From Acetatifactor sp. (GTDB lineage Bacteria; Bacillota; Clostridia; Lachnospirales; Lachnospiraceae), in the NCBI GenBank assembly GCA_016293615.1, contig JAEDDX010000067.1, positions 1-13,042 of the forward strand: a DNA stretch of 13,042 nucleotides, read 5' to 3'. The notes beneath the pieces are model-generated. The model saw only the letters and a list, made by a program, of their open reading frames with translations, had not been told where the DNA came from and searched no databases. The translations under genes were made by a program, and so were the position numbers. Each line of letters begins with the position of its first letter. The stretch's first letter is position 1. Positions 1-7,434 of this stretch are shown here, piece by piece.

Positions 1-1036
1 AATCGTTTGTTCCGTCATTACCCTGCACGATAAGTGCCACAGTTTGTGATGTACTGCCCTTAGTTACCTTAATATCACCTGTTGTGTTGTTATAGGTAAC
101 TGTACCAATATCCTTACCTGTTCCATTAAGTCTTAAGGTCATCGCCGTACCGTCTTTTAGCGTTCCCGATACTGTATCAGATGATGCTGCTTTTGCGCTA
201 GAAGCAAAGAAAACAGATGACAGATTCAGATTGGAAGCGGGCTGAACAGCGTGATCTGTGGTAACAGTGTCGTTGTAGACAGAGTTGCCCGGCTGTGCGA
301 ACAACGCCCAGCTACTATTATCATCGTGCGCCGAGCGTAGCCAGAACCAAGAATCCCAACCGTTGCTCCAGTAACTACTCTTGGCAAGTACTGTACTGTC
401 ACTGGTTCCTGCCCACAAGTATTGGTCATTATCATCATCTCCCTGTAATGCATACAGCTTGTCTGTGTTGGTATAGGTTACACGGTTATGATAGTCATAC
501 GTTGTCACTGTGGTGGCATTCATCAAGCCCTGCTCGGCTGTGGTGAAGTAGGATGTATTCGTAGCCATACCCTGCAATGCCACTCGAAGGTCACTTGCTC
601 CGTAGTGGTTTACTAATACATCAAATGGATTACTTGCATATACACCAAAACTTGAATCAAAAGGCTGAGTGTAAGTGACTTTTTTTGAATAAAACTTCTG
701 CTTTGTTGCTATCGGACTTGCGGCAAAGATAATGGTGTTATCCCCTGATACACCCTCATCCTTTCCTAAGATGTACCATTCCTGTGGGTTGCCACTGCTG
801 TTCTTACCAAATACCAGCTTACCGATATTTACTGCAGTTCCATCTGCATTCGGGGCAAATGTACCATCCATCAACTGTGTCTTTGTGGCATAGGCTGACA
901 CACTTGGTTCCGTTCCCGAACCGGATGCTGCCTGCACCTTATTTGCTCCGCCTGACATAGCAGGAACCAGTCCTGCCACCATGGCTAAGCTTAAGAGCAT
1001 TGCCAGTCCTTTCCTTAGTCTTCTTCGTTTCTTCAT
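1..1036 (-). CDS. Secreted surface protein with DUF6273-like WLRS domain (3' end outside window)
   Basis: The first 345 codons are present; the gene continues past the left edge. The start is ATG at 1034-1036 with GGAGG at 1047-1051. Residues 1-36 form a signal peptide: a basic start (KKRRRLRK), a hydrophobic stretch, and a likely cut after VQA. Residues about 70-280 form one domain that opens with a region around EWYILG and ends in a Trp-rich block (YWSNGWDSWFWLRS, 222-235). That block is followed by HAVQPASNLNLSSVFF (262-277), which matches the WLRSP...GVRPALNLNLSSV pattern I know from DUF6273 proteins of gut Firmicutes. A Thr/Gly-rich beta-type segment follows (about 285-345). The domain resembles C-type-lectin/formylglycine-enzyme folds, so a surface ligand-binding role is possible but inferred. 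Here Gln replaces the usual Arg of the VRPA motif. The promoter is at 1155-1183. Confidence 0.8.
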   Translation of the reverse strand, partial: MKKRRRLRKGLAMLLSLAMVAGLVPAMSGGANKVQAASGSGTEPSVSAYATKTQLMDGTFAPNADGTAVNIGKLVFGKNSSGNPQEWYILGKDEGVSGDNTIIFAASPIATKQKFYSKKVTYTQPFDSSFGVYASNPFDVLVNHYGASDLRVALQGMATNTSYFTTAEQGLMNATTVTTYDYHNRVTYTNTDKLYALQGDDDNDQYLWAGTSDSTVLAKSSYWSNGWDSWFWLRSAHDDNSSWALFAQPGNSVYNDTVTTDHAVQPASNLNLSSVFFASSAKAASSDTVSGTLKDGTAMTLRLNGTGKDIGTVTYNNTTGDIKVTKGSTSQTVALIVQGNDGTND

Positions 1037-1154
1037 TGATTCTTTACCTCCATTCTTAAGCACAAGATATCTTCAACCTGCATACCCGCACTTTCGTGCC
1101 TTCCGTGTGTTTTGCAAGGCATTTGATTGTTTATCCTGTTCACAGTTTGCCAAT

Positions 1155-1183
1155 ATTATACGATTATTTAATCCAAAAAACAA
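1155..1183 (-). promoter_or_regulatory. Sigma-A-type promoter of the surface-protein gene
   Basis: On the minus strand, TTGTTT (1178-1183) and TATAAT (1155-1160) are separated by 17 bases. Transcription would start near 1148, giving a leader of about 110 nt. The leader has two small overlapping hairpins: TGCCTT/AAGGCA (1097-1102 with 1116-1121) and GCAC-GAAA-GTGC (1088-1099). I could not match the leader to a known riboswitch. Confidence 0.75.
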
Positions 1184-1212
1184 TAATTTCTCATACAAAT
1201 TTTAAGTTCTCT

Positions 1213-1490
1213 GTAACAGTTCAGCCTTCCGGCTGAACAACCAGTCTTAGCACCGACTAAAATATAGCCGGTGCACCCTTAAATAACTTTTTTACATTTT
1301 CTATCAACCCCATGTTTCTTCTTTTCAGGGTTTCTATGATTGTCAGGATTGCACAGTACATTTCATGTTCACTGTCCTTACGAAATCCTCCTGCCATCTT
1401 CTGACGATTCTTGACTTTTCTCAGGTCACGCTCACTCATATTATCGTCAAACGGCACACTGAAATCATGCAGGAACAAAAGATGATCGCA
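1213..1490 (-). mobile_element. IS66-family insertion sequence remnant (3' end)
   Basis: The transposase tail (1257 to about 1490) is followed by a sequence that, read inward on the plus strand from 1213, begins GTAACAGTTCAGCC. IS66-family terminal repeats characteristically begin GTAA, so 1213 is the likely outer end of the element. A perfect 8-bp hairpin, GTTCAGCC-TTCC-GGCTGAAC (1219-1238), lies just inside this end. The other end and the accessory tnpA/tnpB genes are absent; the element breaks near 1490-1520, where it joins unrelated plus-strand sequence. The exact boundaries are inferred. Confidence 0.6.
1257..1490 (-). pseudogene. IS66 transposase C-terminal fragment
   Basis: The open frame ends at TAG (1257-1259). 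It encodes VPFDDNMSERDLRKVK and QKMAGGFRK, matching the conserved C-terminal block of IS66 transposases (typically VPFDNNxAERDLRMxKxKQKxSGGFR), followed by a helical tail. Similarity to the family seems to begin around DHLLFLHDF, near 1490; upstream in this frame there is an in-frame TGA at about 1513-1515 and no transposase-like sequence. Only about 75 residues of a protein that is usually more than 400 residues long survive, so it is inactive. No start codon with a ribosome-binding site precedes it. Confidence 0.75.
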
Positions 1491-1579
1491 AGAGCTTCTT
1501 CCTATTCTGGCTCAAGTTGCAGGTTGGGCTGCGTCATTGGAAAACCAGAATATGGGTTTGTAGAGGGTGGAAACGGATC

Positions 1580-1965
1580 ATGAAGTTTGAAGCCAGAATC
1601 ATTGAATTAAAAAACGGAAAGAAGTGCACTCTTGCTCCCACAACGGCAGGGTGGCAGGAAACTGCGCGATTAACGGTATCGGCACCAAAAGGCGAATCCT
1701 GCACAGGTGCTCTCTCGCCATCGCTCTGAAGAAGGAATTCTGGGGCTTAGGCATCGGTAAGGCCATGATCACCTATCTTACGGATCTGGCAGGGCAAATC
1801 GGTTTCGAACAAATCGACCTGGAGGTTGTGGAAGGCAACGATTCCGCAAAAGCTCTGTATGAAAAGTGCGGTTTTGTGGAAACCGGCCGCAGAGTCAGGG
1901 CATTGAAATACGATGACGGCACATACCGGGATGAAATCCTGATGGTAAAATTCATCAAAGACTAG
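1580..1965 (+). pseudogene. GNAT-family N-acetyltransferase, internally deleted and frame-shifted
   Basis: ATG at 1580 opens a frame coding MKFEARIIELKNGKKCTL, a typical N-terminus for this acetyltransferase family, but that frame ends at TGA near 1729. The remaining three-quarters of the homology lies one frame over, from about 1640 to TAG at 1963-1965: GRVAGNCAINGIG, the acetyl-CoA-binding segment with FWGLGIGKAM, then LYEKCGFVETGR and the DGTYRDEILM end. Family members normally have some 50-60 extra residues between these two parts, so a deletion near 1638-1645 removed the region and changed frame. The ATG overlaps the stop of a preceding reading frame (ATGA, 1580-1583). The intact family acetylates small amines or protein N-termini; this copy is probably non-functional. 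Confidence 0.75.
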
Positions 1966-2052
1966 ACGCGACCCGTGAAGCCTCGGTCCGGTCTATACAT
2001 ACGCATCAGCCATAGGACAAAGCAGAAAGTGAAACGCTTGACTCCATGGCAT

Positions 2053-2116
2053 AAAAAGGCTGCCCGCCTTGTGATTCTCCCTTGGTTTTGGAGAATTCGC
2101 ACCGCGGACAGCCTTT
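2053..2116 (-). terminator. Intrinsic terminator after dnaJ
   Basis: Arms 2055-2067 and 2104-2116 pair over 13 positions with one mismatch (2063/2108), giving a GC-rich stem. A second inner stem, ATTCTCC/GGAGAAT, lies in the loop (2074-2080 with 2090-2096). On the minus strand the stem runs directly into a run of five T (2053-2057). It lies 57 nt beyond the dnaJ stop codon and closes the heat-shock operon. Confidence 0.85.
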
Positions 2117-2172
2117 ATGATGTGTGTTTGGGAGAGGTCTCCCGTCATATTTGTTCCTGTCTGATTGGGACA

Positions 2173-3357
2173 TTACTTCCAGAATTTTTTCTTCTTTCCT
2201 TCTTTTCCGTCCTTGGAATCGTCGCCGGATTCTTTCTCGGAGGTTGCATTTGCCACGGCATTCAAGGTGTCTCCCGTCAGCTCGTCGAACTTCCGAAGCA
2301 GTTCCTTCGCCTCGTGGCTTAGCTTGTCGGGAACCTGTACCACCAGCGTCACATAATGGTCTCCTCTGACATCCTTGTTCTTCCAGGAAGGAACGCCCTT
2401 TCCGCGCAGACGAACGCGGGTATCGGTCTGGGTACCTGCCTTTACATCGTATACGACCTTGCCGTCTACGGTATCGATCATGATCTCACCGCCCAGAGTG
2501 GCTACCGCATAGGATACGGGAACGGTGGAGAAAATATCGAAATCCTGTCTCTGGAAAATCGGGTGTCTGCCAACGATGACTTCCACCAGAACATCTCCTC
2601 TGGGACCGCCGTTGGTGCCGGGCTCGCCCAGTCCGGGCATACGGGTAGACTGGCCGTTGTCGATACCGGCAGGGATGTTGACGGAATAGCGCTTCTTCAT
2701 CGGAATGAAGCCGGTTCCGCGGCAATCCGTACACTTCTCTTTGATTACCTTACCGGTGCCCTGACAGTCGGGGCAGGTCTGCACATTCCGAACCATGCCA
2801 AAGAAGGACTGCTGGGTGAATACCACCTGGCCCTTACCTCCGCACTTGGAACAGGTCTGGGGTGAAGTACCGGGCTTAGCGCCGCTGCCGTTACAGGTCT
2901 TACAGGTCTCCTTCACGGTCAGCTCGATTTCCTTACTGCAGCCGAACACTGCCTCCTCAAATGTAATGCGCACACTGGTCCTAAGGTTTGCACCCTTCAT
3001 GGGACCGTTGGACTGCGCGCGGCTGCTCCTGCCGCCGCCAAAAATATCGCCGAAGATATCGCCGAAAATATCGCCGAAATCAGCCCCGTTAAAGTCAAAA
3101 CCGCCGCCGGCTCCGCCCGCGCCGCCGTCAAAGGCCGCGTGACCGAACTGGTCGTACTGGCGTCTCTTCTCGGGGTCGCTCAAAACAGCGTAGGCTTCCG
3201 AAGCTTCCTTAAATTTTTTCTCTGCTTCCGCATCACCGGGATTTACATCGGGGTGATATTTCTTTGCAAGGACACGATATGCTTTCTTGATTGCGGCATC
3301 ATCTGCGCCTTTATCTACACCGAGGACCTCGTAATAGTCTCGTTTCTGTTCTGCCAT
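2173..3357 (-). CDS. dnaJ: Chaperone DnaJ (Hsp40)
   Basis: This 394-residue protein is a full type I DnaJ, the co-chaperone that delivers unfolded clients to DnaK and stimulates its ATPase. The J domain spans residues 1-70 with the essential HPD at 35-37. A Gly/Phe-rich linker (73-110) contains three exact GDIF units (95-106). Four zinc-binding CxxCxGxG repeats follow at 152-159, 169-176, 195-202 and 209-216, all cysteines present. The C-terminal substrate-binding domain (about 220-360) is complete, and the tail ends in a charged Lys/Asp/Gly-rich stretch. The ATG start has AAAGGG 9 bases upstream. It is last in the hrcA operon and separated from dnaK by 248 nt. Confidence 0.98.
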   Translation of the reverse strand: MAEQKRDYYEVLGVDKGADDAAIKKAYRVLAKKYHPDVNPGDAEAEKKFKEASEAYAVLSDPEKRRQYDQFGHAAFDGGAGGAGGGFDFNGADFGDIFGDIFGDIFGGGRSSRAQSNGPMKGANLRTSVRITFEEAVFGCSKEIELTVKETCKTCNGSGAKPGTSPQTCSKCGGKGQVVFTQQSFFGMVRNVQTCPDCQGTGKVIKEKCTDCRGTGFIPMKKRYSVNIPAGIDNGQSTRMPGLGEPGTNGGPRGDVLVEVIVGRHPIFQRQDFDIFSTVPVSYAVATLGGEIMIDTVDGKVVYDVKAGTQTDTRVRLRGKGVPSWKNKDVRGDHYVTLVVQVPDKLSHEAKELLRKFDELTGDTLNAVANATSEKESGDDSKDGKEGKKKKFWK

Positions 3358-3435
3358 AAAATCTAACCCTTTCTCAGGTTTTTCTTATTAATCTCTCGTT
3401 TTGTCTCCAAACGGGCACTTTCTTTATGCAACAGA

Positions 3436-3465
3436 AGAATGGCTCCAAAAAGAGCCACTCTTCCG
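3436..3465 (-). other. Hairpin in the dnaK-dnaJ spacer
   Basis: Arms 3436-3447 and 3454-3465 give a 12-bp stem with a 6-nt loop. The one imperfect position (3441/3460) is A-C on the plus strand but G-U on the minus-strand RNA, so the fold is fully paired only in the direction of dnaK-dnaJ transcription. There is no clear T-run after it, so it may be a leaky terminator or an RNA-processing site that lowers dnaJ relative to dnaK. That role is inferred. Confidence 0.6.
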
Positions 3466-3605
3466 GTAACTTCAATCAACCTGATTATTCACAAATGCCT
3501 TCTGCTTCGCAGAGTCGTCGTTTCAGGACTCCTGCCTCTATGAATATACACTTGAATCCATATGAATGGTTGGTACGCTGCCGCTTGTTTTCCTTCCTCG
3601 CTGCA

Positions 3606-5483
3606 TTAAACCTCGCGGAAATCTCCGTCGATGACATCATCGCCCGCGTCAGCGCCTGCACTTGCGCCTGCGCCTGCATTGAAGCCCTCAGGACCTGCCT
3701 GCGCGCCGCCCTGTGCCTGCTGCATGGACTCATACATCTTAGTGAAAAGGGACTGTGCGGAGTTGGTCAGCTTCTCCTTTGCTGCCTTCAGCTCATCCAC
3801 ATCGCTGTCGCTCATTTCCTGATCCTTGGTTCTCTCAAGGATTGCCTTGACTGCATCCATATCAGCCTGAACCTGTGCCTTGTCGCTCTCGGGAATCTTA
3901 TCGCCTACTTCGCCAAGTGCCTTCTCGGTCTGGAATACGAAGGAATCTGCCTCATTTCTTGCCTCAACAGCTTCCTTGCGCTTCTTATCCTGTGCTTCGA
4001 ACTCAGCAGCTTCCTTCACTGCTCTTTCGATTTCGTCGTCGGACATGTTGGAGCCTGCGGTGATGGTGATATGCTGCTCCTTGCCGGTGCCGAGATCCTT
4101 AGCGGATACATTTACGATACCGTTTGCATCGATGTCGAAGGTAACCTCGATCTGAGGAACGCCTCTTCTTGCAGGAGGGATACCGTCCAGACGGAACTGT
4201 CCGAGGGACTTGTTGTCTCTCGCGAACTGTCTCTCACCCTGTACAACATTGATGTCTACTGCAGTCTGGTTGTCTGCTGCGGTGGAGAAGATCTGGCTCT
4301 TCTTGGTAGGGATGGTTGTATTTCTCTCGATCAGTCTGGTCGCTACGCCGCCCATAGTCTCGATAGACAGGGAAAGGGGCGTAACATCCAGAAGAAGGAT
4401 GTCGTTTGCTGCAGTGTCGCCGGAGAGCTTACCACCCTGGATGGAAGCACCGATTGCTACGCACTCGTCAGGGTTGAGTGCCTTGGAAGGCTCCTTGCCG
4501 GTGAGCTGTCTTACCTTATCCTGAACTGCGGGGATACGCGTGGAACCGCCAACCAGAAGTACCTGGCCGAGGTCTGCATTGGTCAGACCTGCATCTCTCA
4601 TCGCGTTCTGTACGGGAATTGCTGTTCTCTCAACCAGATCGTGGGTCAGTTCGTCGAACATCGCACGGGTCAGGTTCATGTCAAAGTGCTTGGGACCTTC
4701 TGCGGTTGCGGTGATGAAAGGAAGGTTGATGTTGGTTGTCATTGCGCTGGAAAGCTCCTTTTTAGCCTTCTCAGCAGCTTCCTTGAATCTCTGCATTGCC
4801 ATCTTGTCGCCGGAGAGGTCTACGCCCTCAGCCTTCTTGAACTCGGAAAGCATCCAGTTGATGATCTTGTTGTCGAAGTCATCGCCGCCCAGATGGGTGT
4901 CGCCGTTGGTGGAAAGAACTTCGATGACACCGTCACCGATCTCGATGATGGATACATCGAAGGTACCGCCGCCGAGGTCGTATACCATGATCTTCTGCTC
5001 TTTTTCGTTGTCAAGGCCGTATGCAAGTGCTGCAGCGGTAGGCTCGTTGATGATACGCTTTACTTCCAGACCTGCGATCTTACCTGCGTCCTTGGTTGCC
5101 TGACGCTGTGCGTCGTTAAAGTATGCGGGAACCGTGATAACAGCCTCCGTTACCTTCTCGCCGAGGTAACTCTCAGCGTCTGCCTTCAGCTTCTGAAGAA
5201 TCATTGCGGAGATCTGCTGAGGAGAGTACTTTTTGTCGTCAATGGTGCGGCCGTGGTCGGTACCCATATCTCTCTTGATGGAAGCGATGGTCTTCTCAGC
5301 GTTGGTAACTGCCTGACGCTTTGCGGGCTCGCCTACGAGTCTCTCTCCTGTCTTGGTAAATGCAACGACGGAAGGAGTGGTTCTTGCGCCTTCTGCATTT
5401 GCGATAACGGTGGGCTTACCACCTTCCATAACTGCTACGCAGCTGTTTGTTGTACCTAAGTCGATACCGATAATCTTGCTCAT
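3606..5483 (-). CDS. dnaK: Chaperone DnaK (Hsp70)
   Basis: This 625-residue cytosolic Hsp70 uses an ATP cycle to bind and release unfolded polypeptides. The nucleotide-binding domain begins IGIDLGTTNS (5-14), continues with TVPAYFND (117-124) and YDLGGGTFDVS (168-178), and has VLLVGGSTRIPAVQ at 308-321. The interdomain linker DVTPLSL is at 366-372, then the beta substrate-binding domain (to about 480), the helical lid, and a Gly/Ala/Gln-rich tail ending VIDGDFREV. All signature residues are present. The ATG start is preceded by AGGAGG. It follows grpE by 33 nt and is driven from the CIRCE-controlled promoter; no second CIRCE lies in front of it. Confidence 0.99.
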   Translation of the reverse strand: MSKIIGIDLGTTNSCVAVMEGGKPTVIANAEGARTTPSVVAFTKTGERLVGEPAKRQAVTNAEKTIASIKRDMGTDHGRTIDDKKYSPQQISAMILQKLKADAESYLGEKVTEAVITVPAYFNDAQRQATKDAGKIAGLEVKRIINEPTAAALAYGLDNEKEQKIMVYDLGGGTFDVSIIEIGDGVIEVLSTNGDTHLGGDDFDNKIINWMLSEFKKAEGVDLSGDKMAMQRFKEAAEKAKKELSSAMTTNINLPFITATAEGPKHFDMNLTRAMFDELTHDLVERTAIPVQNAMRDAGLTNADLGQVLLVGGSTRIPAVQDKVRQLTGKEPSKALNPDECVAIGASIQGGKLSGDTAANDILLLDVTPLSLSIETMGGVATRLIERNTTIPTKKSQIFSTAADNQTAVDINVVQGERQFARDNKSLGQFRLDGIPPARRGVPQIEVTFDIDANGIVNVSAKDLGTGKEQHITITAGSNMSDDEIERAVKEAAEFEAQDKKRKEAVEARNEADSFVFQTEKALGEVGDKIPESDKAQVQADMDAVKAILERTKDQEMSDSDVDELKAAKEKLTNSAQSLFTKMYESMQQAQGGAQAGPEGFNAGAGASAGADAGDDVIDGDFREV

Positions 5484-5516
5484 ATTTTTATTCCTCCTAG
5501 AATTGATATGCTGAAT

Positions 5517-6221
5517 TTATTCTACTACTGCGACCATGGAGTGGCGGACCACACTGTCGCGGTAGGTATAACCTTTTAACAGTTCCTGTGCAACGACGCC
5601 GGATTCATACTCTTCACTTGCCACCTGCATCACTGCGTTATGAAGGTTCGGGTCAAATTCCTGCCCTACTGCTTCGATTGGCTTCACGCCGATATTTTCA
5701 AGCTCGGTTACGAGCTGCTTGTAGATACGGCCCATGCCGTCCACGAACGGATCGTCCTTTTTGTCTTCCGGAACCACCGCAAGGCCTCTCTCGAAGTTAT
5801 CCACCACGGGAAGAATCTTCTCGATCACGCTCTTGGCGCCGGTTTCAAACATCTGCTGCTTTTCCTTGTTGGTTCTGTTGCGGAAATTCTCAAACTCAGC
5901 AAGCTGACGCATCACCTTGTCTTCAAGCTGTGCAATCTGTTCCTTGTAGGCTTCGGTCTGCTTATCCGCCTTACTCTGCTTCTTCGCGGCACGCTTCTCC
6001 GCCCAGCTCATCTTGCCGTCTCCTTCGGAAACCGCTTCCTCTTCGCTGTCACTTTCCTCACCGTCCGCAGCGCCGCTGTCTGTCTTGCACGCTTCGCCGT
6101 CCGGTGCGCCGCTGTCTGTCTTACACGCTTCGCCGTCCGGTGCGCCGCTGTCTGTAGCGCTGTCTTCACTGCTTTCAGACGCAGCCTCTTCTTCCAAAAT
6201 CTCTTTTTCCTGTTCGGTCAT
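5517..6221 (-). CDS. grpE: Nucleotide exchange factor GrpE
   Basis: This 234-residue protein releases ADP from DnaK. Residues 1-70 are an acidic low-complexity extension containing a repeated 12-residue unit TDSGAPDGEACK (24-35 and 36-47, then a diverged partial copy). Residues about 73-130 form the long dimerising coiled coil (QLAEFENFRNRTNKEK, 106-121). The C-terminal beta domain has the family signature IGVKPIEAVGQEFDPNLHNA (177-196) and ends GYTYRDSVVRHSMVAVVE. The repeated cysteines in the N-terminal extension are odd for a GrpE. ATG at 6219-6221 has AAAGGA upstream. It lies between hrcA (108 nt) and dnaK (33 nt). Confidence 0.97.
   Translation of the reverse strand: MTEQEKEILEEEAASESSEDSATDSGAPDGEACKTDSGAPDGEACKTDSGAADGEESDSEEEAVSEGDGKMSWAEKRAAKKQSKADKQTEAYKEQIAQLEDKVMRQLAEFENFRNRTNKEKQQMFETGAKSVIEKILPVVDNFERGLAVVPEDKKDDPFVDGMGRIYKQLVTELENIGVKPIEAVGQEFDPNLHNAVMQVASEEYESGVVAQELLKGYTYRDSVVRHSMVAVVE
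6061..6156. repeat. 36-bp tandem repeat inside grpE
   Basis: Units begin at 6070, 6106 and 6142 (GCGCCGCTGTCTGT...), exactly 36 bases apart. There are two full copies differing at very few positions, plus partial copies on both sides. The repeat is in frame and adds or removes 12 residues of the acidic N-terminal extension per unit, so length variation between strains is likely. Confidence 0.85.
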
Positions 6222-6254
6222 GTCATATATCCTTTCTGAACCTTCTATCTAATG

Positions 6255-6286
6255 ATCTTCTGTCTTATAATCTAATCTTCTGTCTT
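6255..6286. repeat. Short direct repeat in the hrcA-grpE spacer
   Basis: ATCTTCTGTCTT occurs at 6255-6266 and 6275-6286, 20 bases apart, and a diverged copy (ATCTTCTATTTT) is at 6303-6314. It fills most of the 108-nt gap between hrcA and grpE. No stem-loop or promoter stands out there, and no function is assigned. Confidence 0.6.
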
Positions 6287-6329
6287 GAATCTTATATCCT
6301 GAATCTTCTATTTTGAACTGTCAGTCCTC

Positions 6330-7370
6330 TTACTCGCTTTTCCCGTCGTCCCTGTACAGCTCATCCAGCTTTGTCTGTAAGGTTCGCAAGGTTCCTACTA
6401 CCTTATCATAATCCATACGCTTGGGACCGATGATACCGATGGTTCCCTTCATGCCGTCACCCAGCTCGTAGGTGGCAGTCACGACACTGCAGTCCTTCAT
6501 GCTCTGCACCGGCGTCTCCGCACCGATGTAAACCTGAATCCCCGTGCCGGCGGCGTCTTCGGTCACTCCCTGCAGCAGCTCGCCCAGCGCCTGCTTCTCC
6601 TCGAAGGCGGTGATCAGCTCGCTCGCTTTTCGTTGATCCGCCAGCTCCGGATACCTGAAAATGTTGTTCGTTCCGCTGGTGTAAACCTCCAGGTCTTCCT
6701 CCGCTCTCAGCGCTTCCGCCAAAGCATCGATGACCTCGCTGACGATGTCGCTGTGGATGCCTGCCTGCTGCTTGAGCACGGCAATCATTCCGAGGTTGAT
6801 CTCGTCGATGCTCAGACCGTTGAGATTCGTGTTGAGCAGGATGTTCAGCTTTAAAAGTGTCTCGTCCGAAAGATCTTCCTTCACATGCAGGATATTGTTC
6901 TTGATGACATTGCCCTCGCTCACAACCACTGCCAGAAGCTGTTGCTCATCCACTCTGGAAAGCTGAATGAATTTCAGCTTGTTCTTTCTGCTCTGCGGAG
7001 CCGATATCATGGTGGCGTACTGGGTATTCTGTGCGAGGACTCTGACGATCTGCTTCAACAGCGTCTCCATCTTATCCTGCCTCTGCACCATCAGTTCCTT
7101 CATCTCCACCACTTCGCGTTCCTTCTCACTCATCAGGGCATCCACATAAAATCGATATCCCTGGTCGGAAGGAATTCTCCCGGCGGAGGTGTGAGGCTGT
7201 ACGATGTAGCCCATCTCCTCCAAATCGGCCATCTCATTTCGGATGGTCGCTGAGCTCAGGTTCAGGTCGGTGTATTTTGAAATGGTTCTGCTGCCCACCG
7301 GCTCGCCTGTTTCCAGGTAATTGCGGATGACCGCCTGCAAGATGATCTTTTTTCTCTCGTCAAGCTCCAC
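6330..7370 (-). CDS. hrcA: Heat-inducible transcription repressor HrcA
   Basis: HrcA binds CIRCE and represses class I heat-shock genes; its folding depends on GroEL in known systems. I place the start at GTG 7368-7370 (346 residues), because GGGAGG at 7378-7383 sits 7 bases upstream. An in-frame GTG at 7398-7400 falls inside the CIRCE left arm and is not a plausible start. The N-terminal winged helix contains SSATIRNEMADLEEMGY (39-55) and PHTSAGRIPSDQGYRFYV (59-76), the hallmark blocks of the family. The C-terminal GAF-like part ends with GTIGIIGPKRMDYDKV, also typical. It is the first gene of the operon and represses its own expression. Confidence 0.97.
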   Translation of the reverse strand: MELDERKKIILQAVIRNYLETGEPVGSRTISKYTDLNLSSATIRNEMADLEEMGYIVQPHTSAGRIPSDQGYRFYVDALMSEKEREVVEMKELMVQRQDKMETLLKQIVRVLAQNTQYATMISAPQSRKNKLKFIQLSRVDEQQLLAVVVSEGNVIKNNILHVKEDLSDETLLKLNILLNTNLNGLSIDEINLGMIAVLKQQAGIHSDIVSEVIDALAEALRAEEDLEVYTSGTNNIFRYPELADQRKASELITAFEEKQALGELLQGVTEDAAGTGIQVYIGAETPVQSMKDCSVVTATYELGDGMKGTIGIIGPKRMDYDKVVGTLRTLQTKLDELYRDDGKSE

Positions 7371-7377
7371 TTCAACA

Positions 7378-7383
7378 CCTCCC
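7378..7383 (-). promoter_or_regulatory. Ribosome-binding site that fixes the hrcA start
   Basis: GGGAGG on the minus strand, 7 bases before GTG at 7368-7370. No comparable site precedes the upstream in-frame GTG at 7398-7400, which is itself part of the operator. Confidence 0.8.
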
Positions 7384-7393
7384 TTTCCTTTTG

Positions 7394-7420
7394 TTAGCAC
7401 TCAATCAAAGGGAGTGCTAA
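7394..7420 (-). promoter_or_regulatory. CIRCE operator (HrcA binding site)
   Basis: A perfect TTAGCACTC-N9-GAGTGCTAA inverted repeat (7394-7402 and 7412-7420) matches the CIRCE consensus exactly. It lies a few bases downstream of the predicted transcription start and upstream of the hrcA ribosome-binding site, the standard position for HrcA repression of the operon. Confidence 0.98.
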
Positions 7421-7434
7421 CATCTGATACACAT

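Noticed and set aside
1037..1148. Cyclic-di-GMP or other riboswitch in the surface-protein leader
   Set aside because: Small hairpins and a GAAA tetraloop are present, but the conserved core bases of the c-di-GMP-I aptamer are missing and no other class fits.
981..1205. 74-codon plus-strand frame
   Set aside because: It overlaps the signal-peptide region, leader and promoter of the minus-strand surface gene and has no ribosome-binding site.
1219..1238. Terminator between the IS66 remnant and the surface gene
   Set aside because: The 8-bp stem is perfect but no T-run follows on either strand; it fits better as part of the IS end.
4540..5103. Plus-strand frames of 100-190 codons inside dnaK, grpE, hrcA and uppP
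   Set aside because: All are out-of-frame shadows of well-supported minus-strand genes with no domains or translation signals of their own.
3426..5459. 677-codon open frame on the plus strand opposite dnaK
   Set aside because: It is the codon-shadow of dnaK: highly biased genes often leave a long stop-free antisense frame. Its translation is Cys/Leu-rich with no recognisable domain, and its start has no good ribosome-binding site.
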